In this document: positions 1 through 11,900 of the stretch, piece after piece | Layout of the letters: each line of letters starts with the position of its first letter | Position numbering within the stretch: position 1 is the first letter of the stretch | Source of the DNA: Xylogone sp. PMI_703 | Lineage: Eukaryota > Ascomycota > Leotiomycetes | Assembly (NCBI GenBank): GCA_021399445.1 | Contig: JAJTUQ010000001.1 | Span: 4,402,001 to 4,466,000 of the forward strand | Length of the DNA: 64,000 nucleotides | Direction of reading: 5' to 3' | Translations under genes and position numbers: made by a program | Notes under the pieces: model-generated | What the model saw: only the letters and a program-made list of their open reading frames with translations | Databases searched by the model: none | Told to the model about the DNA's origin: nothing

Positions 1-283
1 CCCTCCGCGACACCTTGAAATGGGCGGTATACTGGCAGGCCTTGTCTTCTCCGAAAAAGCTATCCTCTACACAGCTTATTCCCCATAACTCGAGAACAAG
101 GACCCATACTAGCAGACAAGTTACAACACCGATGAGCTCAAGGGAATTAAGTCTATGTGCAGTAGGGAGGCAGCATAGGATCGCGCTGACTGCCAGACGA
201 TTTGCAAGACGAAATCGTTTTTTAAGACGGTAGCCGCCTCTATCCTTGTGAACGTGACACATGGATATGATAGCTGCACGTAA

Positions 284-2219
284 TTAGCACACGGATAATA
301 GCTGGATATGGCAGGAGTTTAGAGACATACCCATACAAGCTAAAGCGATGCCAAGTCCGGTGCAGTAGAACCAACGGAGACCAATCGAAATTTCAGGCTC
401 TGATTTTGCTTGAGATACTTCACTCAGGTCTTCAGTATTCGCATTGCCACAGTCGGTTTGGAGGACTAGCTTTGACAAAGCCGCACTGGCTAATACGAAA
501 CTCATAGTGAATGGAAGGTGTATAGATCCCCAAGCCGTTGCTAGACATACAGTTAGACCACATTTGATATCCATTCTCCAGAAGGAAAACTCACCGGAAA
601 CAATACTGCGTCGAATAGCGTGGGTGAAGATATCATCCCCATCTAGTTCGAAATAGAGCCAATTGAAACAGAATGCCTGAACTAAGCCAAGGACTGCCTT
701 TCCGAAAAATGCGTTCACGCCGAATGATGCTGCATTCTGATATATTATAGCAACAACCGTATAACCAAAAACCAGAGTAACGAATGCGTTTGTCCTCTCC
801 ACCTTATGCTCGATGTTAACTGCGGGATAGAAATCGAATATTTTTTCCAACCAATCGCCCCAGCGTTTTGATATATATTTGGAGAATCTGATACAGAATA
901 TCACAATCATGGAGCCACAAGAGTCTAGGAATATGGAAAACCATATGAGAGCGAGTCGCTGCGGCATATCTACGTATATGCTCGCAATCCACAACCCCGC
1001 GGGGATGGCTATGGCGAATGAGTCGACAATCATTATGGCTCTTACCATCGGGATTAAGAAGGAGAGTATCAAGAGATATGAACCCATGAATAGCCTAGCA
1101 GCAAGGTAGAAGGCTATTAACTGAGAATAGGTTTCATTGAAAAACTCGAGCATATTTGTGGTAAGACTGCAAATTGAAGTTAGTCTAGAATATCTTAAGG
1201 AATTTAAATTGTCAAATAAAAAGGGATATTCATAGGAGGAATTTTTGATTAAGGTTCCTTGATTCGAATATGAGAACACTGGCCAATTATAGGTGTAACT
1301 CTACAAATGGACGATAGTGTTCTGGAAATTGCAAAAAGTATTATCACTTACCCTAGAAGACAAGCCATGATAAATAGTACTGACAGCCGCTGGACTATGT
1401 CGTCTGTCTCAAACCCTATGGTATGGTTAGTGAAAGCAAGAGAGTTCAGGCGTTAGGTTGCTCACATGAAATGATCAGTGCTAGATCAGACCATAGCTTC
1501 CAGGCCATAATGAAAGTTATGCTGAACCTTAACAGTTCAAACCCCGTTGCTCCCTCCGCAGCATGATCTCCATTGATTGCAATGATGCCGACATAGAGAA
1601 GGTCTACAAACAACTCGAAGGATTGGACTTCATTGAGCTCTTGTGAACGCCAGATAAGCCCCTTATGGAAATATTGGCGCACAGTGGGTTTCTTCCAAAT
1701 TTTCATGATTTTTGCATTTCGACGTTCAGCCTCCCAGTCTTTCTTCTCGTGGTTAGTATCATGCTTATGAAGAGATGAGGCTGAGGACCCCGGAGTAGAT
1801 TCATCGTCATATGTTCTGAGGTGAGCTGCATAACCATATTTAGAGAAATTGGCATCTAAGGAAACCGCATGATCCGTCAACATATGCAGCTCAGAACCTA
1901 ACATATCTAGCTGACTTCGGACCTGCTCAAACTCGTCGAAGGTTGGGCCATGTTGTTGTCTGAGTTCCTCGCGTCTTTCTTCATGGTGGCTATGAGCTTT
2001 TCGAAGAGCTTCTAGATGCTCAGGCGAACCACTGATAACCAGATCAAAATCTTGATCTGGTCGCACTGCTGATAATCTTTGCCTTAAGGATTGTGCCTCT
2101 TCTGGGGACAATGCTATGTGAACCTCCCTCCCATTGGGTAGGATGAAGTTACGTAAGCGACGTCCTCTGTGATGAAGGTGAGGAAGGTGATGGCCCCCCG
2201 TTTTAGGGGTTGCTGACAT
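284..2219 (-). CDS. LtrA-like (low temperature requirement A) multi-pass membrane protein
   Basis: Predicted 566-aa integral membrane protein of the fungal family related to bacterial LtrA; its biochemical role is unknown. Exons read complement(284..1166, 1352..1415, 1466..2219). All junctions are GT-AG and in phase. The N-terminal 170 residues are soluble and His/charge-rich. The family core follows with the motif FELFVDLLYVGIIAINGDHA near residues 200-220, then WFETDD in the tiny middle exon, and a series of hydrophobic segments to the C-terminus. I chose the ATG at 2219 because the frame upstream begins only with a GTG. The family call rests on the FELFVDLLYVG-type motif and the TM pattern. 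The second intron is rather long (185 bp), so a missed micro-exon is possible. Confidence 0.82.
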
Positions 2220-3723
2220 CTTTGCTGCAGGAGTTAGATGCCCATAGAAGAGCACGGGGGCACAAATAGGGCCAATTTGAGATTCTGGCTAGTAACCTAG
2301 ATCTCGTCTCCTATATATCCAAAAATTTCCGTGCGCCACGGATTAGGAAGCACGCTGCTTATTACGATCCTTGGCATCTAATTGGAGATTGGGTCTTAAA
2401 TCTTCGCGGCCGCATTGTAACGATCAGCGCGGCCCCATTCCCGCAGCTTACAGTATTCCCCCTTGGTACCGCACTACTGTCTCGACTGTCTGACTTCCCA
2501 TATTAGGATTAATAGACAGTAGTACTTTATGGGCCTCAGAAATTCATGTTGATGAGAATAAGCTACCTTTCTTGATCTAAATCTCATTTAGCAATCACAA
2601 AATCGCAAGATCAAGAAAAGAAAGATCATTAATTCTGGGCTGAAAACATGGGAGAAGACTGATGAGGGAGAAGGGCAAGAAATTAACAATCAAAAGGACC
2701 AGGGAAAAGTTAATGTCCATTGACGGAATCGAACCGGACCAGCTTGGTACTAGTGACGCTCTACTATCCATTGAGCTACCTCTGTAAACGGGCTTGTTGA
2801 CGGCGTGACGCAGTGTTGCTAACAGCAAAGTTACAGTATGGGAGTTGTTTGTTGTTTGCCGAGTTCATCCATACCAGATGTCCTAATAATTATCTACTTT
2901 GTCGGCAGCCACATACAGACCAATTGTGTTCCTTTTACGATGGGCCACAATATTTATAAGGGAAGGTAGAGCATTTTGGATTTACTATGAGGTCATACTT
3001 CGGGTGCTCCGCCATGTTCGTTGATTTAATCCATGTGTTATATCAATACATGCATGTTAAGGTATGGCCACTCTGCTTAACCATCCCTAGAGATAATACC
3101 GTTCTCCTCATACTGAGCGGTGTACTCATGTGGTGCATAGCAAAGCTTAAGGCGCAAATATTTGCGTGGAGATGTCAGCTTATTATGGAAGTTAACTTAC
3201 GGTAGCTTGAAGTATTTCAAGTAAGATGAGATACTCAATGTTGCGAAAGGTAATAGCTCCCTTATTTCACGATACGTTTGAAAGTAGCATTGTACCAGCA
3301 AGTAAGTCTGTGAACTTCAGTTACATCATTGGTACTTGAAGTAGTGGGATGGAGAGGAAGAATATTCACAAACACTGAGACACTGTAGTAGTATGGAGAA
3401 GAAAGAGCAATAAACTGTGGATCATCTGATGTGGCACTGCTCCAACTCGATCCCTGATAAGCTGAATATCTCTACGGTTGGGCAAGATTGTGGCTGGGGC
3501 TTTCTCGAAGCACCGAACCCTGAACTTACAGTAGCGGGGCAGACGGGCAGCACAGCCGCTCCAAATGTAACAGCTTAGAGCTGACAACTACCACCAAGAA
3601 AGTTTAGAGCCTTTAATTACACAGATTGAGGTATTCTCTTTCACACACTCTCTTCTGTGACAAACTTCGATCCACCAAATCGGAGGACACGCAGAACGCG
3701 AGATTTATTCCAAAATCGCCACC
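2220..3723. other. Intergenic, 1.5 kb
   Basis: Divergent spacer between the LtrA-like gene and the WW-domain gene. It contains a NotI-like GCGGCCGC site near 2408 and a degenerate tRNA-like sequence (separate entry). The short ORFs here show no family resemblance or codon structure that I would support. Confidence 0.6.
2714..2785 (-). pseudogene. Degenerate tRNA-Thr(AGT)-like sequence with intact A and B boxes
   Basis: On the minus strand TAGCTCAATGG (2778-2768) matches the RNA polymerase III A box and GGTTCGATTCC (2735-2725) matches the B box, at normal tRNA spacing. Between them lies ACTAGTA, the loop sequence expected for a Thr AGT anticodon. The flanks do not form a proper 7-bp acceptor stem, the variable loop is missing and the T stem is imperfect, so this looks like a tRNA fossil or the head of a tRNA-derived SINE, not a working tRNA. 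Confidence 0.45.
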
Positions 3724-5299
3724 ATGACCGGCCCCGCAACGTATGTAATGCCTTTCAACACCTCTGCTTTTAAAGCTGAGAACTATGGGGATTTTTTCCC
3801 CCCATTTGACTCGCATATTAACATGTCGTATAGTCCCGGTCAAGAAGGGCCGTCGTACGGCCCTCCGCCGCTCCCAGCAGGCTGGATAGCACAATGGGAT
3901 GGTGTCTCTAGGAAGTATTATTTCGTCCAGCTCTCGACAGGTGTATCACAGTGGGACACACCAACACATCCGGCACCAACAGAAGGAACTCCCAGCGCAA
4001 CACCGCAAGGAGCCGATCACCCATATGGCATGCCGTCAAATCAGCCGCAGGATCTAGATATCGTTACGAACCCTGATGGAAGCCAGAGCATTAGACATCC
4101 GGATGGTACACTGGAACCCTACACTGGAGAGAGAGGCATAGGAGTATGATTTTTACTATATATATTCCCTTTATTTCTACAGGTACTGACGTATGTGGCT
4201 GATAGTCACTTGTTACGAACCAGCTTTTCGGAGGAAATAAAAAACAGTCGGGTGGTCTGAGTGGTCTAGCAAGTCAGTTCTTAAGTAGCGGTGGAAGCCA
4301 TTCTGGTGGCAGTGGCAGCGGAAGTGGTCACGGCAGTTCTAGTGGTGGAGCGGCTGGTATTGTAGGAGCACTTGCAGGAAGTCTGTTAGGTGGAGGAAAT
4401 AAGCCAAATCAACATGGGCAAGGACAAGGACAGGGACAGGGACACGGCCAGTCTGGCGGTTTGCTGGGAAGCATATTGTCTTCAGCAACTAAGCCAAGCC
4501 ATCAGGGCCAAGGAGGTCATTCTGGTGGTTCGAACCAGCCACATCATGGCGGTTTCATGGAAAATTTAGGTGGAGTGCTTGGTGGCCACCATGGCTCTTC
4601 AGTAAGCCTGTTACTCTGAATAGCTTTCGGAAGATGGGGAGACTGACTGAGAACTAGGGAGGAAACCAATATGGTTATTCGACTTCGAACCAGACTTCAT
4701 ATTCTGGCTCTGCTCCCCCTTCATCATACCAACCAGGATCATCGAGCCATAGCCAATCCACACCATCTCATAGTACACCATCACATGGCCTATCAAACCA
4801 GCCACAGCATTCTTACAGCTCACCACCTCCGCAACACTCATATGGATCTCCTCCAAATCAATCACACAATGCTTACGGTGCACCTCCAAGTCAGCCGCAA
4901 AATACATATGGCGCGCCTCCAGGTCATTCACAAAATACTTATGGTGCTCCTCCAAGCCAACCCCAACATACATATCCCCCTCCACCAAATTCTCAACCTC
5001 CATACGGTCAACCGTCATATCCCCCTCCTCCCAGCCAGCATCAGCCATCATATGGACAGCCAGCCTATGGTGGGCCTCAATCAAATGCACCTCCATCACA
5101 GTATGGTGGGCCTCCAAGTCATCAACCGCCGTATGGTGGCGGCCCTCCTCCACAGCATCAAGAGCATTACGGAGGTGGTCCCCCACCACAAGGCTACCCA
5201 GGACAACCTAATTATGGTTCTTCTGGTGCAGCACCACCTCCTCCAATGGGCACACATCCTCAACACTATTCACAACCTCATGGTGGAGGGAATTGGTAA
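3724..5299 (+). CDS. WW-domain protein with glycine-zipper-like segment and Pro/Gln/Tyr-rich tail
   Basis: Predicted 479 aa from exons 3724..4143, 4224..4601 and 4658..5299, all phase 0 with GT-AG ends; the first intron carries a TACTGAC branch site. The first ATG has a strong context (CGCCACCATGA); a second in-frame ATG at 3823 is possible. A single WW domain spans about residues 50-82 (LPAGW ... QWDTP; the two signature Trp are W54 and W77). Exon 2 is Gly/Ser-rich with a glycine-zipper-like stretch (GIVGALAGSLLGGG) and a GQ repeat. Exon 3 is a prion-like Pro/Gln/Tyr tail with repeats of the type YGAPPSQPQNT. WW domains bind proline-rich ligands; this protein's partners are unknown. Confidence 0.82.
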
Positions 5300-5491
5300 A
5301 TTGAAGCAAAGCAGAAAGACCATTTGCAGGAATATTGATTTTGCGTTAAGAGAATTTTTGCGCCCGTGTTTGTTGATGTATCAAAAACGAATCTAGATCG
5401 TTATAGTCACGATTAATGATATACTCCGCATATTGCAAGGTGTTTTGATCCTTAATGCCATCTATTTCCACAGTAGTTCTGCGTATATGAC

Positions 5492-6273
5492 TTAAGCGTG
5501 CTTCTTGGTTTGTTTAGCATCGTTATGCGCTATTTTCCGTAACCATCTACTGATATATCCCGATAATATCCAACCCCCGATAGCCAGGAGTCCAATATAT
5601 GCACCCGTAGATAGTAAGGACCTAGGGAAAATATTGAACAAATAGGGATCCAGTATTATATCCACAAAGACGGGAGGAACATTGTCCATAAGTGTTGTAT
5701 TGGTGGTGTAGTAGTCTGCAGCTGCAAATATCTGCAGGAACAACGTTGACTGCGTGTCAAAGTCCTGTTCAGGCCTGTGCCATTTGATAGGCGTAGGCAA
5801 TTTCGGAGTTTCATCCTCGGCCAAGTCTCCAATAGGCTGTCGAGATTCCGAGTACTCTGCAAGAGAAGATATTAGATCCGGGTTTTCGAAAACAGCCGGT
5901 ATATCGTAAGTGTAAAGCCAAAAGTTAGTGGGTTGCTACAGCTATCTGTTAGTGTGGCTCATTATTGTTGCAATTGGTCACGTACAGTTGCAGCCCAGCA
6001 TATTCGAACTTCATACCTTCTGCCTTCCTCTAGATCACGGAGAAGAAACCACGATGCTTGCCCGCGCTTCAAGGCGGCAGTAGGAAATTGAGCATCGATG
6101 TATGTCCTTATTGCCCAGTGCAGTGGAGACAAGGCATTCAGATGGAGGTCATCCAGCATGGGGTGACTTAAGGGGACATCCAGGCTTTGAGGGCCCAGGA
6201 ATATGGCTTTCTCGGTATTGGCAAATGCCACTTGTATTTGGAGAATAATAAGTAAGATGAGGGTCGAAAACAT
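5492..6273 (-). CDS. Signal-peptide, single C-terminal TM protein; candidate Pga1-like GPI mannosyltransferase II co-factor
   Basis: Predicted 243 aa, complement(5492..5935, 5986..6273). The ATG at 6273 opens directly into a signal peptide (MFSTLILLIILQIQVAFA); in-frame ATGs at 6297 and 6414 exist but place extra sequence before it. The lumenal part has the motifs KAIFLGP, RYEVRICWAATQPT and YTYDIP and an NTT sequon. Near the C-terminus DPYLFNIFPRSL precedes one TM helix (about 205-225) and a basic tail ending KKHA, which resembles ER retention. The topology and motifs recall fungal Pga1, the ER partner of the second GPI mannosyltransferase. The family assignment is from memory and is not certain; topology is well supported. 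Confidence 0.68.
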
Positions 6274-6572
6274 TGTACCTGGCTCTAGCTTGAGCATTGA
6301 ACAAAGATGAGGGAATGCATCATAACATAAAGCGGAATAAAGCTTAGCTCGGACCCTTGTGCAAGTGGGGCAGACGCGACCCAGGGTGCTCCTGGTTTGG
6401 GTAAGCGCGTGCATAACACGGACTCCTTGTTATGCACCCAAAAAGCAAACTTCACAACAACCATCGCTTTGTCACACCTCCTCCTTCTGTTGACAACATT
6501 TAAATTCTGAGGTAAAACTCGAAGATTGTGATACTTTGTCTAAATCCTTTCTCCTTAAATATATAATCCAAG

Positions 6573-8337
6573 ATGAGAGAAGTCATTAGCATCAACGGTA
6601 CGCACATCACTGCTCCTGGCACACCGCCCTCCTTTACGCCGTTATTTATCTTCTGTTCGTGACCTGCAAGATACTAACGCCTCTACCCAAATCTAGTCGG
6701 TCAGGCTGGTTGCCAGATTGCTAACTCATGCTGGGAGGTGAGCTTGAACCATGCCACATAGCAGGATTGCTCTGGGTAGAATCGACCGCAACAAGTAAAC
6801 ACTGACAACTGGATTTTCCCTATAGCTCTACTGTCTTGAGCATGGTATTCAGGTGAGTACCCTTTACTCCTGAGCTTTACTTCTCTGTCTTACGTTGTAC
6901 TGATTTAATTTTGCAAATAGCCTGATGGATACTTGACTGAAGAACGCAAAGCTGCCGAGCCCGATCAGGGGTTCAGCACCTTTTTCTCCGAGACTGGTAA
7001 TAGGAGGCGAAAATAAATTTCAGATAACGTGCGTACTGACATGTTGCTACTCCAGGCCAGGGCAAATATGTACCACGTACCATCTACTGCGATCTCGAGC
7101 CAAATGTTGTAGATGAGGTCCGCACCGGCACTTATCGCAGCCTCTTCCACCCCGAGCAGATGATTACAGGCAAGGAGGATGCTTCCAACAACTATGCTCG
7201 AGGTCATTATACCGTTGGAAAGGAGTTGATCGACCAAGTTCTGGACAAGGTTCGACGCGTTGCCGATAGCTGTGCTGGTCTCCAGGGTTTCTTGGTGTTC
7301 CACTCATTCGGTGGTGGAACTGGCTCTGGTTTTGGAGCTCTCCTTATGGAACGTCTATCTGTCGACTATGGCAAGAAGGTCAAGCTCGAGTTCTGCGTCT
7401 ACCCAGCACCACAAAATGCCACATCAGTGGTTGAACCATACAACTCGATTCTTACTACTCACACAACCTTGGAGCACTCCGACTGCTCTTTCATGGTGGA
7501 CAATGAGGCTATCTATGATATCTGCAGACGTAACCTTGGCTTGGAGCGTCCTAGCTATGAGAACCTCAACCGATTGATCGCTCAAGGTCAGTCTCCCTTC
7601 ACGCTGATATTCTCCATTGACTAATGATTTGCAAGTTGTCTCTTCCATCACTGCATCCCTGCGCTTTGATGGTTCTCTTAACGTCGATCTTAATGAATTC
7701 CAGACCAACTTGGTGCCATACCCACGTATTCATTTCCCTCTGGTTGCATACTCTCCAATTGTATCAACTGCTAAGGCATCCCACGAGGCCAACTCTGTCC
7801 AGGAGATCTCCATGTCATGCTTTGAGCCGAACAACCAGATGGTCAAGTGCGACCCACGAAACGGAAAGTACATGGCAACATGTTTGTTATACCGTGGTGA
7901 TGTTGTCCCCAACGATGTTCACACGGCTGTCGCCACGCTCAAGACCAAGCGCACCATTCAGTTCGTTGACTGGTGCCCAACTGGATTTAAGATTGGTATC
8001 TGCTATCAGCCACCCCAGATGGTTCCTAACGGAGATTTGGCTAAGGTTAACCGTGCTGTGTAAGTTCCCCTCAATATAGTAACATGCCAGGTGACTAATT
8101 ATTTAAAGCTGTATGCTTTCTAACACCACTTCTATCGCCGAGGCTTGGTCCGCTCTCTCACACAAATTCGACCTCATGTACTCCAAGCGTGCTTTCGTTC
8201 ACTGGTATGTTGGTGAGGGTATGGAGGAAGGTGAATTCTCTGAGGCCCGTGAGGATCTAGCAGCTTTGGAGCGTGACTACGAAGAAGTTGCTACGGACTC
8301 TCTTGAGGGTGAAGAGGGTGTTGAGGCCGAGTACTAA
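6573..8337 (+). CDS. tubA: Alpha-tubulin
   Basis: Alpha subunit of the microtubule heterodimer, 450 aa, exactly the usual family length. Seven exons: 6573..6597, 6697..6737, 6826..6852, 6921..6996, 7056..7586, 7636..8059 and 8109..8337, including 25-, 41- and 27-nt micro-exons near the start, as is common in fungal tubulins. Seen directly: N-terminal MREVISI, the GTP-binding loop GGGTGSG in exon 5, the [19 protein letters not shown] stretch that marks alpha subunits, and an acidic C-terminus ending EAEY with the genetically encoded terminal tyrosine. Every intron starts GT and ends AG. A mirror tubulin gene is not in the window. Confidence 0.98.
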
Positions 8338-8967
8338 ACTCCTCCATGTGCTGAACAATGTGTCGTGTCTTTGGGGATGGCATATATAGAGGTGTTCGGG
8401 GCTCGTCAAGGGCATATGCTTGGCGGAATGCTCCCTTCTTTGATGTGCGAGTTTATGGAGGCTTCTCTTCAACCAGAATGATACATAATGCTACTTTTGT
8501 AATCCAATTACTTCAATTACTTCACCCCTGACTAGGCAGGCCATGAAATTATTTACTTTATGAGCGTAATGGGACGCTCCACGGTGACTGACTGTATTTG
8601 TATTTGCTCCGACCCGTTGTTATGCGTTGACGTGCATGTAATACGCACGAAGTCGTGCAGACAGCACATTCATGCTCCCGAGATGCATCCTGCTGTGGAA
8701 TTGATACTCGTGGTCGTGTTGATTGGTAGCACTTGGGTCTCTGATGGGGCGGCTAAATCCCCACACATTTCGGTCTTAGCGTCCTTAGCTTCCCAGCTGG
8801 GTAAGGTCAAGCATCTACACTACTAGATCGCAACGTGAACGACCCTGGCCCTATACTTCTGAGCTCACCATACTCTTGAAATCTATTCTTGGGGATATAT
8901 ATTGTGATTTGCTAATTGTTTTCGCACTAGCTGAAGATACAGCACTTGAAAAGCTGGCGGACGTGCA
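8338..8967 (+). other. Intergenic between alpha-tubulin and Ede1
   Basis: 630 bp spacer between two plus-strand genes; 3' UTR of tubulin plus the Ede1 promoter and leader. A short open stretch at 8560..8826 has no coding features I can defend. Confidence 0.6.
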
Positions 8968-11900
8968 ATGGCTGACGATCCAGGTGAGAGCTTGTTTACG
9001 TACCACTGTTGGAGGGACTGGAAGCTTCGGATCTCTGCATCTAGGAAAGTTTCATCGAAAATATATTCGATGGAGCACTATAGATCGATTATCTTACGAA
9101 TTCAAATAGCTAATGTGCTTTAGCAAAACCGAACTTGAATCTTACCCCGGAGGAGAAGCGCGTGTTTGGGCAGCTTTTCAGGCAAGCAGACACTGACAAC
9201 CTTGGGGTGGTAACTGGAGAAGTTGCAGTTAAATTCTTTGAGAAGACGAGACTTGAGCCGCGGGTTCTGGGAGAGGTACATAACAGCCCCTTTGCCGGTT
9301 GTGGTTGGAAACTGGCTCGGCCTCCCCTAAAGAGAGTATGGATACTAATATATTTCGACTTTGTAGATATGGCAGATTGCGGATACGGAAAACCGTGGAC
9401 TCCTTACACCAGCTGGGTTTGGAGTAGTGCTCAGGTTGATTGGACATTACCAAGCTGGCCGTGATCCCACTCCTGAGCTAGCATTTCGACCTGGACCTCT
9501 ACCTAAATTCGATGGAGTAACTGCTGGAAGCACACCTGTGCAGCCACCACCCGGTCCTCCACCGGGAGCGCTACAACCCCAATCAAGTGGCTCTGGTCCT
9601 ATAAGAGTTCCTCCACTTACCCCTGACAAAGTCGCTCAATACTCTTCGCTTTTCGAGAAATCTGGAGCAGCAAATGGCGTCTTGCCAGGAGAACAAGCTA
9701 AACAAATCTTTGAACGAGCTGGACTACCAAATGAAATTCTTGGTAGAATATGGAACTTGGCGGATACGGAACAACGTGGAGCTTTGGTTATGACTGAGTT
9801 CGTGATTGCTATGCATCTGCTTGCCTCATTCAAATCAGGAGCTCTTCGAGCACTCCCCGCTGTCCTGCCGGCTGGTCTTTACGAGGCAGCGACACGGCGC
9901 CCAATTTCAGCACAACCATCCGGGTCTGCCGTTTCCCCAGTTCGACGGCAGTTCAGTGGCCCAGGACCTCAAGCTCTGCGAACCGGCAGCCCCTTACGAG
10001 CAACCTCCTTTACACCACCACCCCCAGGTCCGGCCAACGACTGGGCGATAACTCCGGCAGACAAAGCAAGATTTGATGGGATATTTGCGGGCCTAGATAA
10101 GGGCAATAAAGGTTTTATTACAGGTGAAGAAGCAGTTCCATTCTTCAGCGAGTCAAGGCTTCCAGAGGAAGCTTTGGCGCAGATTTGGGATCTTGCAGAT
10201 ATCAACTCAGCAGGTCGGTTGACCAGGGATGAATTCTCAGTTGCCATGTATCTTATTCGGCAACAAAGAGGGAAAAAACATGACCCTTTGCCAACTACTC
10301 TTCCGCCGAACTTAATACCTCCCAGTATGCGACCCCAAGTCAGACCGCACACAGCATCAGCCTTTGATGAACCAACCCCGGCACCGGCCCCAGCTCCGGC
10401 CCCAGCTCCGACTTTACCTAAGTCCGCTGCGGATGACTTATTTGGCCTAGATGCCATATCATCACCTGTCCTAGCGCCTGTGCAAGCACCTCAGTCAACT
10501 GGGGGGTCCACCTCCTTCTCTGCGAGCCGTGCTGTGGATAGCGATCCTTTTGGAAACCAAAAGTCTCCTTTGAACCCAAGCTCTCCAGTTCACCATCCAG
10601 CTCCACAAGCGCCGACTCTTTTCAAGCCATTCCAGCCTTCTTCGTCGTTTGGTCAGGCTTTAAGCTACAGTGCTACGGGAGGATCCAATGCTTCCGCACC
10701 ATCACAGCGAGCGGGCCTTACCCAGCAGAGCTCTGCTGCGGAAGATCTGCTTGGTGATGCTGATCCTGAAATTAGCAAAAAGCTTACAAACGAGACTGCT
10801 GAGCTCGCGAATTTATCTAATCAAGTAGGATCACTCTCGAAACAGATGCAGGAGGTCCAAGGCCAACGAGCTGCATCTCAGAATGAGTTGACGCAGGCTG
10901 CCTCGCAAAAGCGGGAATTTGAGGCCAGACTAGCACAACTACGGTCCTTGTATGAACAAGAAGTAAAGGATGTCAAGAGCTTGGAGGAGAGACTGAGAAT
11001 ATCTCGAGACGAAACGAGAAAACTTCAGACTGAAATTGCTATGATAGAAGGTTCTTACCAAGATCTTCAGACCCAGCATGGGCAAACAGTTTCTGCATTA
11101 CAATCAGACCAGCAGGAGAATGCAAATCTTAAGGAGCGCATGCGCATTGTCAATGCTGAAATAGCACAATTAAAGCAAACTTTAGAGAAGTTGAAATCAG
11201 AAGCACGACAGCAGAAAGGTCTAGTTGCAATTAATAAAAAGCAGCTAGCCACCAATGAAGCGGAGCGAGATAAGCTGAGATCTGAAGCCGAAGAGTTGCA
11301 AAAGAGCAATGAGGAGAATGCCAGAGCTATAGCAGCAGCAGCAGCTCAGTCACAAAACCCTGCCCCAATTTCTAGCCCTGCTTTATCAACAATGAGTGCG
11401 ACCAATCCCTTCTTCCGCCGACAAGGAAGTTCCTCTGAAGCTCACGGTTCTCCTATAGGATCACCCCCCATTCAGCAACAGGCGGATCAGTCATTCGATA
11501 ACATCTTCGGGCCATCCTTTACTGCAGCTGCTACCGGTGCTGAGACACCCTCATCCGTGTCTACGCTTCGGAAGGATACGGATGTGCGTTCGCAAACTTC
11601 AGGTGCTTCACCTCTTCCGAACTATGGTAGTCCATCATCTCCCACCCTATCTACAAACGAAGGAGTGCCACCTCCATCCGAATCCCGACAGATTAGTTCC
11701 AGCTTTTTACCATTCCGGTCTGATCTTGATGACTCATTAAGCTCTTCGAGACAGGTTTCTGCGCCGGGAAGCCGTGTTGGAGATGACGCCCACTCCGCAG
11801 CAGGCGATGGTCAGGCCAGCACCTCAACAGTTGGGCCAACTGAGAATGGAAGAGCGACATCTCCAAGCCTAGATCGTAAATCCACAGCATCTCCCGCCGC

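Noticed and set aside
4611..5396. 192-aa minus and 241-aa plus ORFs over the Pro/Gln-rich exon
   Set aside because: Shadow frames of the repeat-rich third exon of the WW-domain gene, which has correct phase and splice sites.
8560..8826. 88-aa ORF between tubA and ede1
   Set aside because: No family resemblance and located in the ede1 promoter; likely chance.
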